This document shows positions 37,662 to 47,788 of a stretch of DNA of 64,000 nucleotides, in pieces. Numbering within the stretch: the stretch's first letter is position 1; each line of letters begins with the position of its first letter. Below the pieces are notes generated by a model that saw only the letters and a program-made list of their open reading frames with translations, was not told the DNA's origin and did not search any database. The DNA comes from Streptomyces colonosanans (lineage in GTDB: Bacteria > Actinomycetota > Actinomycetes > Streptomycetales > Streptomycetaceae), in NCBI RefSeq assembly GCF_001866645.1, contig NZ_MLYP01000024.1, positions 35,477 to 99,476 of the forward strand. The letters run 5' to 3'. The position numbers and the translations under genes are program-made.

Positions 37662-38873
37662 CTACAGCCGAGCCCCCTTCAACGCCATATGCAGCAGCAA
37701 CCGGTCCTCCCCGTCGTCCAGGTCCAGTCCCGTGAGCTGTTCGACGCGGGACAGACGGTAGTACAAGGTCTGGCGGTGGATGCCCAGTTCCGACGCCGTG
37801 CGGCCCGCCTGGCCGGCGCAGTCCAGGAACACCTCTGCCGTACGGGCGAGTTCGCGGTGGGCGGGGGACAACAGGGCGTGCACGGCGGGGTCGTGGGCCG
37901 CCTCCGGCGGGAGCGACGTCAGCAGGCGGTACGGGCCGATGGCCGACCACTGCGCGACCGGGCCGAGCCGGGGATCGGCCAGGGCCGCGCGGGCCGCCGC
38001 CGAGGCTTCCCGCCACGCGGCGCCCAGCTCCGCGAGGCCGTGGCGGGCGCCGGCCACCCCGGCCGCGGTCCGCCCGCCACCGTGCGTCCCCTCCGCCTCC
38101 CGCAGCAGCCGGGAGGCCGCCGTCAGCGCCGGGGTCAGCACATCCGCCGAGCGCAGCCGTACCAGGAGGGCCAGGCTCTGGCCCTCCGTGCCCCAGGGCA
38201 CCGTGCACAGCGCGGTCGCCGCCGGGATCGTGCGGGCCGAGGGGGCGTCGTCCGGGTCGGCCGAAAGCCAGGGGGCCACACACACCACCGTCTGCAGACC
38301 GTCGCCCCGCATGCCCAGCGCCGTACGCATCTCGGCCACCGCCATGTCCTGCTGCCAGCCGGGCTCGGCGGTGAGGACCGCGCGCAGTTCACGGGTCAGG
38401 TCCGCGCCCGCCTGCGCCTCGTCCGCGAGCAGCGCGCCGATGCGGGCGGTGACCTCCATCGCCGCGGACAGCTGTGTCTCGGGTGGGCCCGGCTCGTCGG
38501 CGAGCAGCCATACGTACCCGAGGACGACACCCCGATGGCGTACCGGCAGGCAGATCCGTCCCCGGTAGACGCCCGCCTCCGGCGTGGGCGGAATGCGTAC
38601 CGGCCCGGTGGCCCGAGCGATGCCGAAGCCCTCGAACCACTTCCGCACCGCCGCCGTGGAGCGGCGCGTGAGGATCGAGCGGGTGCGGACCGGGTCGAGG
38701 GACGCCTCGTCGAAGTCGCCGTCGCTGTCGTACGCGGCGAAGGCGATCAGTTCGAAGTCCCGGTTCTCCAGGGTCGCGGGGGCACCCAGCAGTGCCGAGA
38801 TCTCGTCGACGAGCTCCTGGTAGTCGCCCCGCCCTGATTTGAAGACATCCGCCACAGCAGTATTCTCCCGCAT
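37662..38873 (-). CDS. PucR-family transcriptional regulator, probably of proline use
   Basis: This 403-residue regulator has a long sensory N-terminus and the C-terminal PucR helix-turn-helix ([20 protein letters not shown], then [20 protein letters not shown]). It is divergent from the proline dehydrogenase gene, with 162 bases between, which holds the dyad at 38886-38901. In other actinobacteria such a neighbour activates proline catabolism (PutR/PruR type), so that role is inferred from position. The start at ATG 38873 is the first after the intergenic region. Confidence 0.85.
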   Translation of the reverse strand: MRENTAVADVFKSGRGDYQELVDEISALLGAPATLENRDFELIAFAAYDSDGDFDEASLDPVRTRSILTRRSTAAVRKWFEGFGIARATGPVRIPPTPEAGVYRGRICLPVRHRGVVLGYVWLLADEPGPPETQLSAAMEVTARIGALLADEAQAGADLTRELRAVLTAEPGWQQDMAVAEMRTALGMRGDGLQTVVCVAPWLSADPDDAPSARTIPAATALCTVPWGTEGQSLALLVRLRSADVLTPALTAASRLLREAEGTHGGGRTAAGVAGARHGLAELGAAWREASAAARAALADPRLGPVAQWSAIGPYRLLTSLPPEAAHDPAVHALLSPAHRELARTAEVFLDCAGQAGRTASELGIHRQTLYYRLSRVEQLTGLDLDDGEDRLLLHMALKGARL

Positions 38874-38885
38874 TCGCCGCAGCCT

Positions 38886-38901
38886 TCATACGGATGTATG
38901 A
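38886..38901. promoter_or_regulatory. Perfect dyad TCATAC-N4-GTATGA
   Basis: TCATAC (38886-38891) and GTATGA (38896-38901) are perfect inverted repeats separated by GGAT, 13 bases from the pucR-like start and 135 bases upstream of the proline dehydrogenase start. The position suggests autoregulation by the PucR-type protein. A second, weaker dyad (CACGG/CCGTG) occurs further toward the dehydrogenase gene. Confidence 0.5.
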
Positions 38902-39035
38902 GATCCAGGGCACGGATGCGTGACAGCTGTCGATGGTCGACGCCCGGAGCGATCCGTAGGTTTCACGGTGGTTCTCCGTGCCGTACCCGAAATGCTCGGG
39001 ATGCGGTCTTTTGATGAGTGTGTTGGAGGTGCCCC

Positions 39036-39962
39036 GTGCTGGGTCCCGTGATTCTCGCCGCGTCGCGAAGCGACCGGATGCGCCGCCTGATCTCGGCGGT
39101 GCCGGTGACCAAGCAGGTCGTGGACCGCTTCATCCCCGGCGAGACCGTCGGTGAGATCGTCCCGATCGTCAAGGACCTCACCGGCAAGGGTCTCGAGCTC
39201 ACCATGGACGTCGTCGGCGAGGACATCACCAGTCCCGACCAGGCCGCGGCCGCGCGCGACGCCTACCTGCAGCTGATCGAGCACCTCGGGAAGCTGAACC
39301 TCGGCACCAAGGCCGAGATGTCGGTCAAGCTGTCCATGTTCGGCCAGGCGCTGGAGGGCGGCCACGAGCTGGCCCTCGCCAACGTCCGCCCGGTCGTCGA
39401 GGCCGCCGCCGCCATCGGCACCACCGTCACGCTGGACGCCGAGGACCACACCACCCTCGACTCGATGTTCGCCATCCACGAGGAGCTGCGGAAGGACTTC
39501 CCGCAGACCGGCTGTGTGATCCAGGCCTACCTCTTCCGCACCGAGGACGACGCCCGCCGTCTCGCCGCCGCCGGCAGCCGGGTGCGTATTGTGAAGGGGG
39601 CGTACAAGGAGCCCGCGTCGGTCGCGTACCAGGACAAGGCCGAGATCGACAAGGCGTACGTCCGTATCCTGAAGATCCTCATGGAGGGTCAGGGGTACCC
39701 GATGATCGGCTCGCACGACCCGCGGCTGATCTCCATCGCGCAGGAAATCGGCCGGCGCGCCGGCCGTAAGCTCGACGAGTACGAGTTCCAGATGCTGTAC
39801 GGCATCCGCAGCGACGAGCATCTGCGGCTGGCTGCAGAGGGCCACCGGATGCGCGTGTACACGGCGTACGGCACGGACTGGTACGGCTACTTCATGCGCC
39901 GCCTGGCGGAGAAGCCGGCGAACCTGCGCTTCTTCCTCCGTTCGATGGTCAGCAAGGGCTGA
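39036..39962 (+). CDS. Proline dehydrogenase (monofunctional)
   Basis: This 308-residue FAD enzyme oxidises L-proline to 1-pyrroline-5-carboxylate and passes electrons to the respiratory chain. It has the PRODH barrel with the conserved SVKLSMFG segment and the FAD/substrate motifs RIVKGAYKEPASVAYQDKAE, IGSHDPRL and YEFQMLYGIR. The final Y.RR-type signature is AYGTDWYGYFMRRLAEKPAN. GTG 39036 follows GGAGG by 7 bases. It is followed after 38 bases by pruA, the second enzyme. Confidence 0.94.
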   Translation: MLGPVILAASRSDRMRRLISAVPVTKQVVDRFIPGETVGEIVPIVKDLTGKGLELTMDVVGEDITSPDQAAAARDAYLQLIEHLGKLNLGTKAEMSVKLSMFGQALEGGHELALANVRPVVEAAAAIGTTVTLDAEDHTTLDSMFAIHEELRKDFPQTGCVIQAYLFRTEDDARRLAAAGSRVRIVKGAYKEPASVAYQDKAEIDKAYVRILKILMEGQGYPMIGSHDPRLISIAQEIGRRAGRKLDEYEFQMLYGIRSDEHLRLAAEGHRMRVYTAYGTDWYGYFMRRLAEKPANLRFFLRSMVSKG

Positions 39963-40000
39963 GCCCGACCCGCCCCGCTCAGTAAGGAGTTTCGGAACCC

Positions 40001-41632
<1,632 letters not shown>

Positions 41633-41655
41633 CACCCGCGCGGTACCCCCGAACT

Positions 41656-41695
41656 CCGCCCCCGCTCTGGAAGCACTGTTCCGGACCGGGGGCGG
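41656..41695 (+). terminator. pruA terminator hairpin
   Basis: The arms CCGCCCCCG (41656-41664) and CGGGGGCGG (41687-41695) pair perfectly. The loop contains a further TCTGGA/TCCGGA pairing that extends the structure. It starts 24 bases after the pruA stop. Confidence 0.7.
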
Positions 41696-41728
41696 TGCCA
41701 TGTCCGGCGGCCCCTGAATACTGGTCCG

Positions 41729-42259
41729 ATGGCCATCGAGCTGCTGCGCACCGCCCACACCGCCGAGCTGCGTCCCGACGAACTGCGTGCCGTGCGCGGG
41801 CTGTTGTACGACGCCTTCGACGCCGACTTCGGTGACGACGACTGGGACCATGCGCTGGGCGGTGTGCACGCGCTCGCGTACGACGCGCGCGGGCTCGCGG
41901 GGCACGGGGCGGTGGTCATGCGGCGGGTGAGGTACCGGGGGCGGTGGCTGCGGATCGGGTACGTCGAGGGCGTGGCGGTCCGGCACGACGTACGGCGGAC
42001 CGGTCTCGGTGGCCGGATCATGGCCGCGCTGGAAGGGGTCATCACGCGCGCGTACGCCTTCGGCGCGCTCTCGGCGAGTGACGACGGCGCCCCGCTGTAC
42101 GCGGCGCGGGGCTGGCGGGTGTGGGACGGGCGGATCCAGGTGCTCGGGCCGGACGGTGTGGTGCGGCTGGTCGAGGAGGAGGGCTCCACGTACGTGTGGC
42201 CGGCGATCGGTCCCGCGGCCGAACTGGTCTTCGACTGGCGCGACGGGGACGTCCTCTGA
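41729..42259 (+). CDS. AAC(2')-I-like aminoglycoside N-acetyltransferase
   Basis: This 176-residue GNAT protein follows the AAC(2')-I pattern known from mycobacteria. It has DDDWDHALGGVHAL near residue 30, then RYRGRWLRIGYVEGVAVR, GALSASDDGAPLYAARGWRV, and the C-terminal AELVFDWRDGDVL. Mycobacterial members acetylate the 2'-amino group of gentamicin-like drugs, but several are thought to be housekeeping enzymes with modest resistance. An AATACT hexamer about 7 bases before the ATG suggests a leaderless transcript. It sits alone between pruA and leuB, with no antibiotic cluster nearby. Confidence 0.78.
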   Translation: MAIELLRTAHTAELRPDELRAVRGLLYDAFDADFGDDDWDHALGGVHALAYDARGLAGHGAVVMRRVRYRGRWLRIGYVEGVAVRHDVRRTGLGGRIMAALEGVITRAYAFGALSASDDGAPLYAARGWRVWDGRIQVLGPDGVVRLVEEEGSTYVWPAIGPAAELVFDWRDGDVL

Positions 42260-42337
42260 TCCATCCGAGCCAGAGGAAAGCGCTGGTCAGCGGCGTGTGA
42301 CCCGGTCCGCCGTCTCAGATAGTAGGAAGTCCGAGTA

Positions 42338-42418
42338 ATGGTGGAGACAGATGTCCCGTCCTCACTTAGCTTGGTAGGAGCCGAACGTCTCGCTCGATCA
42401 AGCGAATGGCGGCCGTGA
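42338..42418 (+). CDS. Possible 26-aa upstream ORF
   Basis: The interval 42260-42514 has no gene. Inside it, AGGAAG at about 42325 precedes an ATG at 42338 opening MVETDVPSSLSLVGAERLAR and stopping at 42418. The composition is less GC-rich than neighbouring DNA and includes rare codons (CTT, TTG, GTA). It could be a regulatory upstream ORF for the 43-aa gene or chance. No hairpin with a T-tract follows, so it does not look like a classical attenuator. Confidence 0.2.
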   Translation: MVETDVPSSLSLVGAERLARSSEWRP

Positions 42419-42514
42419 GCCGGGCCCTTGGCAGGCAACCCCTGCGGCACCGCTCCCCGCCCCTCCGGCGTCTCCCCCTTCCGCGCTCCCGGACTTTGAA
42501 GGAGTCGATTTCCC

Positions 42515-42646
42515 ATGGCCGAGACGACCGCCCGCCGCCGAGTCCGTCACGTGTCCCGTACGAGCGAGTCCGACCGCAGGAACGCCGCCGCCGCGCTCCA
42601 GCGCGCCCTCGACCGCAGGGACAACGGCGGAGAGACCGGCCACTGA
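42515..42646 (+). CDS. 43-aa hypothetical basic protein
   Basis: The ATG at 42515 follows GAAGGAG by about 9 bases and encodes MAETTARRRVRHVSRTSESD continuing to RRDNGGETGH. It is rich in Arg, with no membrane segment and no cysteines, and has good codon bias. I do not recognise a family. A dyad (GGCCCAC/GTGGGCC) lies between it and leuB. Confidence 0.6.
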   Translation: MAETTARRRVRHVSRTSESDRRNAAAALQRALDRRDNGGETGH

Positions 42647-42787
42647 GCCGAAGCTGCACCGCACAGCCGGAATCCAGAGGGTGCGTGGCCCACCGTGGGC
42701 CGGTGGGTCCCGCACCGATGGACGAGGCGTGGTGTCCGCATCCCGGACGCGCGTGTCATTCCATGGGACAAGAGGTACGGTGCTGTC

Positions 42788-43831
42788 ATGTCTCGCAGCA
42801 TCAATCTCGCAGTGATTCCCGGTGACGGCATCGGCCAGGAGGTCGTGGCCCAGGGGCTCAAGGTCCTTTCCGCCGTCCTCCCGCAGGATGTGAAGCTGGA
42901 GACCAAGGAGTACGACTTCGGCGCCCGGCGCTACCACGCCACCGGCGAGACCCTCACCGACGCCGACCTGGAGCTGCTGCGGCAGCACGACGCGATCCTG
43001 CTCGGCGCGATCGGTGACCCGTCGGTCCCGTCCGGCGTCCTGGAGCGCGGCTTCCTGCTCAAGCTCCGCTTCGCCTTCGACCATCACGTCAACCTGCGCC
43101 CCTCCCGGCTGCTCCCGGGCGTCCGGACCCCGCTCGCGGGCCAGCCGGAGATCGACTTCGTCGTCGTCCGCGAAGGCACCGAGGGCCCCTACACGGGCAA
43201 CGGCGGCACGATCCGCACCGGCACCCCGCACGCGGTCGCCACCGAGGTCTCGCTGAACACCGCGTTCGGCATCGAGCGCGTCGTGCGTGACGCGTACGCC
43301 CGTGCGCAGGCCCGCCCCCGCAAGAAGCTGGCCCTCGTCCACAAGAACAACGTGCTGGTGCACGCCGGTCACCTGTGGACGGACATCTTCAACAAGGTGG
43401 GCGAGGAGTTCCCCGAGGTCACCACCGAGTACATGCACGTGGACGCGGCGACGATCTACCTTGTCACACAGCCCGAGCGCTTCGACGTGATCGTCACCGA
43501 CAACCTCTTCGGCGACATCATCACCGACCTGGCCGCGGCCATCTCCGGCGGCATCGGGGTCGCCGCCTCCGGCAACATCAACCCGGCCGGCGAGTTCCCG
43601 TCGATGTTCGAGCCCGTGCACGGCTCGGCTCCGGACATCGCGGGCCAGGGCAAGGCCGACCCGTCGGCCACCGTCCTGTCCGTCGCCCTGCTGCTGCGCC
43701 ACCTCGGCTACGAGGCCGAGGCCGCCCGCATCGAGGAGGCCGTCTCCGTCGACCTTGCCGAGCGTGTGGGCAAGCCCGCCCGCAGCACCGACGAGATCGG
43801 CGACGCGCTCGCCGTACGAGTAGCCGGCTGA
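42788..43831 (+). CDS. leuB: 3-isopropylmalate dehydrogenase LeuB
   Basis: LeuB (347 aa) oxidatively decarboxylates 3-isopropylmalate in leucine synthesis with NAD and Mg. The protein has [16 protein letters not shown], the substrate-binding Arg triad around [15 protein letters not shown] and [15 protein letters not shown], and the metal-binding Asp in [22 protein letters not shown] binding is shown by [14 protein letters not shown]. It is the short actinobacterial type. TGTCAT and TACGGT with a 16-base gap would place the transcription start at the ATG, so the mRNA may be leaderless; AAGAGG lies too far upstream to be a strong site. Confidence 0.93.
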   Translation: MSRSINLAVIPGDGIGQEVVAQGLKVLSAVLPQDVKLETKEYDFGARRYHATGETLTDADLELLRQHDAILLGAIGDPSVPSGVLERGFLLKLRFAFDHHVNLRPSRLLPGVRTPLAGQPEIDFVVVREGTEGPYTGNGGTIRTGTPHAVATEVSLNTAFGIERVVRDAYARAQARPRKKLALVHKNNVLVHAGHLWTDIFNKVGEEFPEVTTEYMHVDAATIYLVTQPERFDVIVTDNLFGDIITDLAAAISGGIGVAASGNINPAGEFPSMFEPVHGSAPDIAGQGKADPSATVLSVALLLRHLGYEAEAARIEEAVSVDLAERVGKPARSTDEIGDALAVRVAG

Positions 43832-43861
43832 TCCCGGCCGCCACTCACACTCCCTGAGAAG

Positions 43862-43890
43862 GCCGCCGGGTCCGCATCGCGCCCGGCGGC
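43862..43890 (+). terminator. leuB terminator
   Basis: GCCGCCGGG (43862-43870) and CCCGGCGGC (43882-43890) pair perfectly with an 11-base loop and are followed by TTT. It lies 30 bases past the leuB stop. Confidence 0.75.
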
Positions 43891-43960
43891 TTTCTCCTGC
43901 CTTCGCCGGGTGCCACCATCAACCCAACCCTGGGCAAGCAAATGGGCCGCGTTCACACCG

Positions 43961-43990
43961 TTTTCGTCCAGGTTCCGCGATTGCGATAAT
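43961..43990 (+). promoter_or_regulatory. Candidate ilvE promoter
   Basis: TTTTCG (43961-43966) and GATAAT (43985-43990) with an 18-base gap form a plausible vegetative promoter about 118 bases upstream of ilvE. This segment is visibly more AT-rich than the surroundings. No branched-chain leader peptide was found in the long leader. Confidence 0.4.
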
Positions 43991-44107
43991 CGGACGCGGA
44001 GCCGCGGAATGAGGGAATGCTCGGACGTCCTACCACCCGCCACCGGCGGTAGCGGTATGGGCGTGAGCGCGGCCCGTCACACACCAACGGTGAAGGACAC
44101 AACACAC

Positions 44108-45196
44108 ATGACGACGCCCACGATCGAGCTCAAGCCCTCCGCAAGCCCGCTCTCCGACACCGAGCGGGAGGCGGTTCTGGCCAACCCCGGGTTCGGCCGC
44201 CACTTCACCGACCACATGGTGACGATCAAATGGACCGAGGGGCGGGGCTGGCATGACGGTCAGCTCGTTCCGTACGCGCCGATCCCCCTCGACCCGGCCA
44301 CCAATGTGCTGCACTACGCGCAGGAGATCTTCGAGGGTCTGAAGGCGTACCGCCAGCCCGACGGCTCGGTGGCCACCTTCCGCCCCGACAAGAACGCCCG
44401 GCGCTTCCAGCACTCCGCCCACCGCCTGGGGATGCCCGAGCTGCCGGTCGAGACGTTCATCGAGGCGTGCGATGTCCTCGTCCGGCAGGACCAGGCCTGG
44501 GTGCCGGCGCACGGCGGCGAGGAGTCTCTCTACCTGCGTCCCTTCATGATCGGCACCGAGGTCGGCCTCGGTGTGAAGCCGTCCAACGAGTACCTCTTCG
44601 TCGTCATCGCCTGCCCGGCGGGCGCCTACTTCCCGGGCGGTGTGAAGCCGGTCTCCATCTGGGTCTCCGAGGACCGCGTCCGCGCCGTCCCCGGCGGCAT
44701 GGGCGACGCCAAGACCGGCGGCAACTACGCCGCCTCCCTGCTCGCCCAGGCCGAGGCCGCGGCCAAGGGCTGCGACCAGGTCTGCTACCTCGACGCCGTG
44801 GAGCACAAGTGGGTCGAGGAGCTCGGCGGCATGAACCTGTGCCTCGTGTACGGGAACAAGATCGTCACCCCGTCGCTGACCGGGTCCATCCTCGAGGGCG
44901 TCACGCGTGACTCCCTGCTGACCGTCGCCCGCGACCTCGGCTACGAGGCCGAGGAGGGCCGCGTCTCCATCGACCAGTGGCAGGCCGACTCCGAGAACGG
45001 CACCCTCACGGAGGTCTTCGCCTGCGGCACCGCGGCCGTCATCACGCCGGTCGGGACGGTGAAGCGCGCGGGCGCCGAGTGGAATCAGTCGAACGGCGAG
45101 CCCGGCGAGGTCACCCTCAAGCTCCGCGAGGCCCTGCTGGACCTGCAGCGCGGCACCCGCGAGGACAGCCACGGCTGGATGCACCGCCTCGGCTGA
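44108..45196 (+). CDS. ilvE: Branched-chain amino-acid aminotransferase IlvE
   Basis: IlvE (362 aa) transfers the amino group between glutamate and the 2-oxo acids of Val, Leu and Ile with PLP; it also starts catabolism that feeds branched fatty acids. It is a fold IV aminotransferase of the larger type. It has HYAQEIFEGLKAYRQPDGSV, the PLP Lys in AKTGGNYAASL, and the E..GMNLC segment (EELGGMNLCLVYGN). The C-terminal motif VFACGTAAVITPVG is characteristic. ATG 44108 is preceded by AAGGA about 8 bases upstream. Confidence 0.95.
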   Translation: MTTPTIELKPSASPLSDTEREAVLANPGFGRHFTDHMVTIKWTEGRGWHDGQLVPYAPIPLDPATNVLHYAQEIFEGLKAYRQPDGSVATFRPDKNARRFQHSAHRLGMPELPVETFIEACDVLVRQDQAWVPAHGGEESLYLRPFMIGTEVGLGVKPSNEYLFVVIACPAGAYFPGGVKPVSIWVSEDRVRAVPGGMGDAKTGGNYAASLLAQAEAAAKGCDQVCYLDAVEHKWVEELGGMNLCLVYGNKIVTPSLTGSILEGVTRDSLLTVARDLGYEAEEGRVSIDQWQADSENGTLTEVFACGTAAVITPVGTVKRAGAEWNQSNGEPGEVTLKLREALLDLQRGTREDSHGWMHRLG

Positions 45197-45213
45197 TCCC
45201 CGGCCACGGACAA

Positions 45214-45262
45214 CACGAACAGGGCCGCTCCGGACAACGCGTCCGGAGCGGCCCTGTTCGTG
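45214..45262 (+). terminator. 22-bp perfect hairpin after ilvE
   Basis: The arms 45214-45235 and 45241-45262 are perfect complements over 22 bases (beginning CACGAACAGGGCCGCTCCGG) with the 5-base loop AACGC. It starts 18 bases after the ilvE stop and is the strongest simple hairpin in the window. Confidence 0.9.
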
Positions 45263-45367
45263 CGTGCGGCCGGGCGGCGGTGCTGACTGCCCCGTCCTCC
45301 CCACACCCTTTGAGTGTTGCTCAATAGCAGATCCCTATGACTTCTTGCACTCTTCCCGAGAATAGAT

Positions 45368-45400
45368 CTCACGGTTAGAGTGGCGTTCTAAATCCGTGAG
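45368..45400 (+). promoter_or_regulatory. Hairpin immediately before the ureAB ribosome-binding site
   Basis: CTCACGG/CCGTGAG (7 bp) and TTAGA/TCTAA (5 bp) form one stem with a 2-base bulge and a 7-base loop. It ends directly before GCAAGGAGG, the ureAB ribosome-binding site. It could be an operator dyad or an mRNA element that affects translation. The region upstream (45300-45370) is AT-rich and likely carries the promoter. Confidence 0.45.
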
Positions 45401-45418
45401 GCAAGGAGGCGCCGCGAC

Positions 45419-46099
45419 GTGAGACTCACCCCCACAGAGCGTGACCGGCTGCTGCTCTTCGGGGCAGCCGAGCTGGCCCGTGTCCGCCGGGCCCGGGGCC
45501 TGAGGCTGAACGTGCCGGAGGCCACCGCGCTGATCGCGGACACCGTGTGCGAGGCCGCCCGCGACGGGAAGCGGCTCGCCGAGGCCATCGAGGCGGCCCG
45601 GTCCGTGCTCGGCCCGGACGATGTGCTGCCGGGCGTCGCGGACATCGTCACGGAGGTGCACGTCGAGGCGGTCTTCGACGACGGATCGCGGCTCGCGGTG
45701 GTCACCGACCCCATCGGGGGCCACCTGGCCGACCGGGCGCCGGGCGCACTGCTGCCGGGGCCCGAGCACACCGAGCCCGAGGCGGTCGTGCGGATATCCG
45801 TCACCAACACCGCCACGGTCCCGGTGTCCGTCACCTCCCACTTCCACTTCTTCGAGGCCAATCCGCGGCTCGACTTCGCACGGGAGCGGGCCTACGGGAT
45901 GCGGGCCGCCGTACCCGCAGGGTCATCGGTCCGCTTCGGGCCGGGGGAGACCGTCGAGGTGGGGCTCGTACCGATCGGCGGCGACCGGATCGCCATCGGC
46001 TTCGCGGGCCTCGTCGACGGGCCGCTGGACGCGCCCGGAGCCAAGAAGGAGGCCCTGCAGAGGGCCGCAGCCTGCGGATACCTGGGAGCCGCGCGATGA
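45419..46099 (+). CDS. ureAB: Urease gamma-beta fusion subunit
   Basis: This 226-residue protein fuses the urease gamma subunit (residues 1-100, MRLTPTERDRLLLFGAAELA onward) with the beta subunit (about 105-226). Beta signatures are VSVTNTATVPVSVTSHFHFF, FEANPRLDFARERAYGMR and GIRIPAG-type AVPAGSSVRFGPGE. Fusion of gamma and beta is known in some bacteria. Hydrolysis of urea to ammonia and carbamate needs UreC plus nickel. GTG 45419 follows AAGGAGG at ideal distance. The stop overlaps the ureC start by four bases (ATGA). No ureDEFG accessory genes are in this locus. Confidence 0.9.
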   Translation: MRLTPTERDRLLLFGAAELARVRRARGLRLNVPEATALIADTVCEAARDGKRLAEAIEAARSVLGPDDVLPGVADIVTEVHVEAVFDDGSRLAVVTDPIGGHLADRAPGALLPGPEHTEPEAVVRISVTNTATVPVSVTSHFHFFEANPRLDFARERAYGMRAAVPAGSSVRFGPGETVEVGLVPIGGDRIAIGFAGLVDGPLDAPGAKKEALQRAAACGYLGAAR

Positions 46100-47778
46100 A
46101 CCCGTACGAGTACGCGTCCACCCACGGCCCCCGCGCCGGCGACCGCATCCGGCTCGGCGACTCCGGGCTGGTCGTGCGGGTCGAGTCCGACGCGCAGAAG
46201 TACGGCGACGAGTTCCTCGCCGGCTTCGGCAAGACCGCCCGTGACGGGCTGCACCTCAAGGCCGCAGCCGTGCGCGAGACCTGCGACGTCGTCATCAGCA
46301 ACGTCCTCGTGATCGACGCCGCCCTCGGGATCCGGAAGGTCTCCATCGGGATCCGGGAAGGCCGGATCCATGCCATCGGGCGGGCCGGGAACCCCGACAC
46401 CCTCGACGGCGTCGACGTCGTGGTCGGCACGGGTACGTCGATCGTGTCCGGTGAGGGGCTGATCGCCACCGCCGGGGCCGTCGACACCCACGTCCATCTG
46501 CTGTCGCCGCGCATCATGGAGGCCTCGCTCGCGTCCGGGGTGACCACGATCATCGGCCAGGAGTTCGGGCCGGTGTGGGGTGTCGGCGTCAACTCGCCCT
46601 GGGCGCTGCGGCACGCGTTCAACGCCTTCGACGCCTGGCCGGTCAACATCGGTTTCCTGGGCCGGGGTTCGTCCTCGGATTCCGCGCCCCTGGTCGAAGC
46701 GCTCGCCGAAGGCGGCGCCTCGGGCTTCAAGGTGCACGAGGACATGGGCGCCCACACGCGCGCGTTGGACACCGCCCTCCGCGTGGCCGAGGAGCACGAC
46801 GTCCAAGTCGCCCTGCACAGTGACGGGTTGAATGAATGCCTGTCCGTCGAGGACACGCTCCGGGTCCTGGAAGGGCGGACCATTCACGCCTTCCACATCG
46901 AGGGGTGCGGCGGCGGTCATGTGCCCAACGTCCTGAAGATGGCGGGCGTCGCGAACGTCATCGGCTCCTCCACCAACCCCACCCTGCCCTTCGGCCGGGA
47001 TGCGGTCGCCGAGCACTACGGCATGATCGTCTCCGTCCACGACCTGAAGACCGACCTGCCCGGCGACGCCGCCATGGCCCGCGATCGCATCCGGGCCGGA
47101 ACGATGGGCGCCGAGGACGTGCTGCACGACCTGGGCGCGATCGGCATCACCTCCTCGGACGCGCAGGGCATGGGACGCGCGGGCGAGACCGTGCGCCGCA
47201 CCTTCGCGATGGCCGGGAAGATGAAGGCCGAGCTGGGCCCGATGGAGGGCGACGGACCGGACGACGACAACGCCCGCGTCCTGCGCTACATGGCGAAGCT
47301 GACCATCAACCCCGCCATCGCGCAGGGCCTTGCGCACGAGGTGGGCTCCCTGGAGGCCGGCAAGCTCGCCGACATCGTGCTGTGGCGGCCGGAGTTCTTC
47401 GGCGCCAAGCCGCAGCTCGTACTCAAGTCGGGTTTCCCGGCGTACGGCGTGGTCGGCGACCCGAACGCGGCCACCGACACCTGTGAACCCCTCGTGCTCG
47501 GCCCGCAGTTCGGCGCGCACGGAGCCACCGCGGCCGATCTCTCCGTCGCCTTCGTCGCGCAGGCCGCCGTCGACCAGGGACACGACCGGATGCCGACCCG
47601 GCGCCGCAGGGTCGCCGTCCGCGGCACCCGCGGCATCGGCCCCGCCGATCTGCGTCTCAACTCCCGCACCGGGGCGGTCGACGTCGATCAGCGCACCGGC
47701 CTGGTCACCCTCGACGGCGACCCGCTCCGCTCCGCGCCCGCCGACTCGGTCTCCCTCAACCGCCTGTACTTCCTCTGA
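46096..47778 (+). CDS. ureC: Urease alpha subunit, divergent
   Basis: This 560-residue catalytic subunit keeps all metal and catalytic positions in the pattern of Klebsiella UreC: His132 and His134 (DTHVH), carbamylated Lys212 and His214 (GFKVHED), His241 (ALHSD), His267 (FHIEG), His315 and Asp355 (SSDAQ). It differs in two places. The flap Cys before the catalytic His is Val314 (SVHDL), and the THATTCTPG segment is shortened to GVNSP-like sequence. It is probably a nickel amidohydrolase, but urease activity is not assured. With ureAB, agmatine deiminase and TetR it forms a compact unit without ureDEFG; a second complete urease locus elsewhere may supply maturation. Confidence 0.88.
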   Translation: MNPYEYASTHGPRAGDRIRLGDSGLVVRVESDAQKYGDEFLAGFGKTARDGLHLKAAAVRETCDVVISNVLVIDAALGIRKVSIGIREGRIHAIGRAGNPDTLDGVDVVVGTGTSIVSGEGLIATAGAVDTHVHLLSPRIMEASLASGVTTIIGQEFGPVWGVGVNSPWALRHAFNAFDAWPVNIGFLGRGSSSDSAPLVEALAEGGASGFKVHEDMGAHTRALDTALRVAEEHDVQVALHSDGLNECLSVEDTLRVLEGRTIHAFHIEGCGGGHVPNVLKMAGVANVIGSSTNPTLPFGRDAVAEHYGMIVSVHDLKTDLPGDAAMARDRIRAGTMGAEDVLHDLGAIGITSSDAQGMGRAGETVRRTFAMAGKMKAELGPMEGDGPDDDNARVLRYMAKLTINPAIAQGLAHEVGSLEAGKLADIVLWRPEFFGAKPQLVLKSGFPAYGVVGDPNAATDTCEPLVLGPQFGAHGATAADLSVAFVAQAAVDQGHDRMPTRRRRVAVRGTRGIGPADLRLNSRTGAVDVDQRTGLVTLDGDPLRSAPADSVSLNRLYFL

Positions 47779-47788
47779 GGACCCTTCT

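Noticed and set aside
43891..44107. Leader peptide attenuator before ilvE
   Set aside because: No short ORF with branched-chain codons followed by a T-tract terminator was found; only a candidate promoter is visible.
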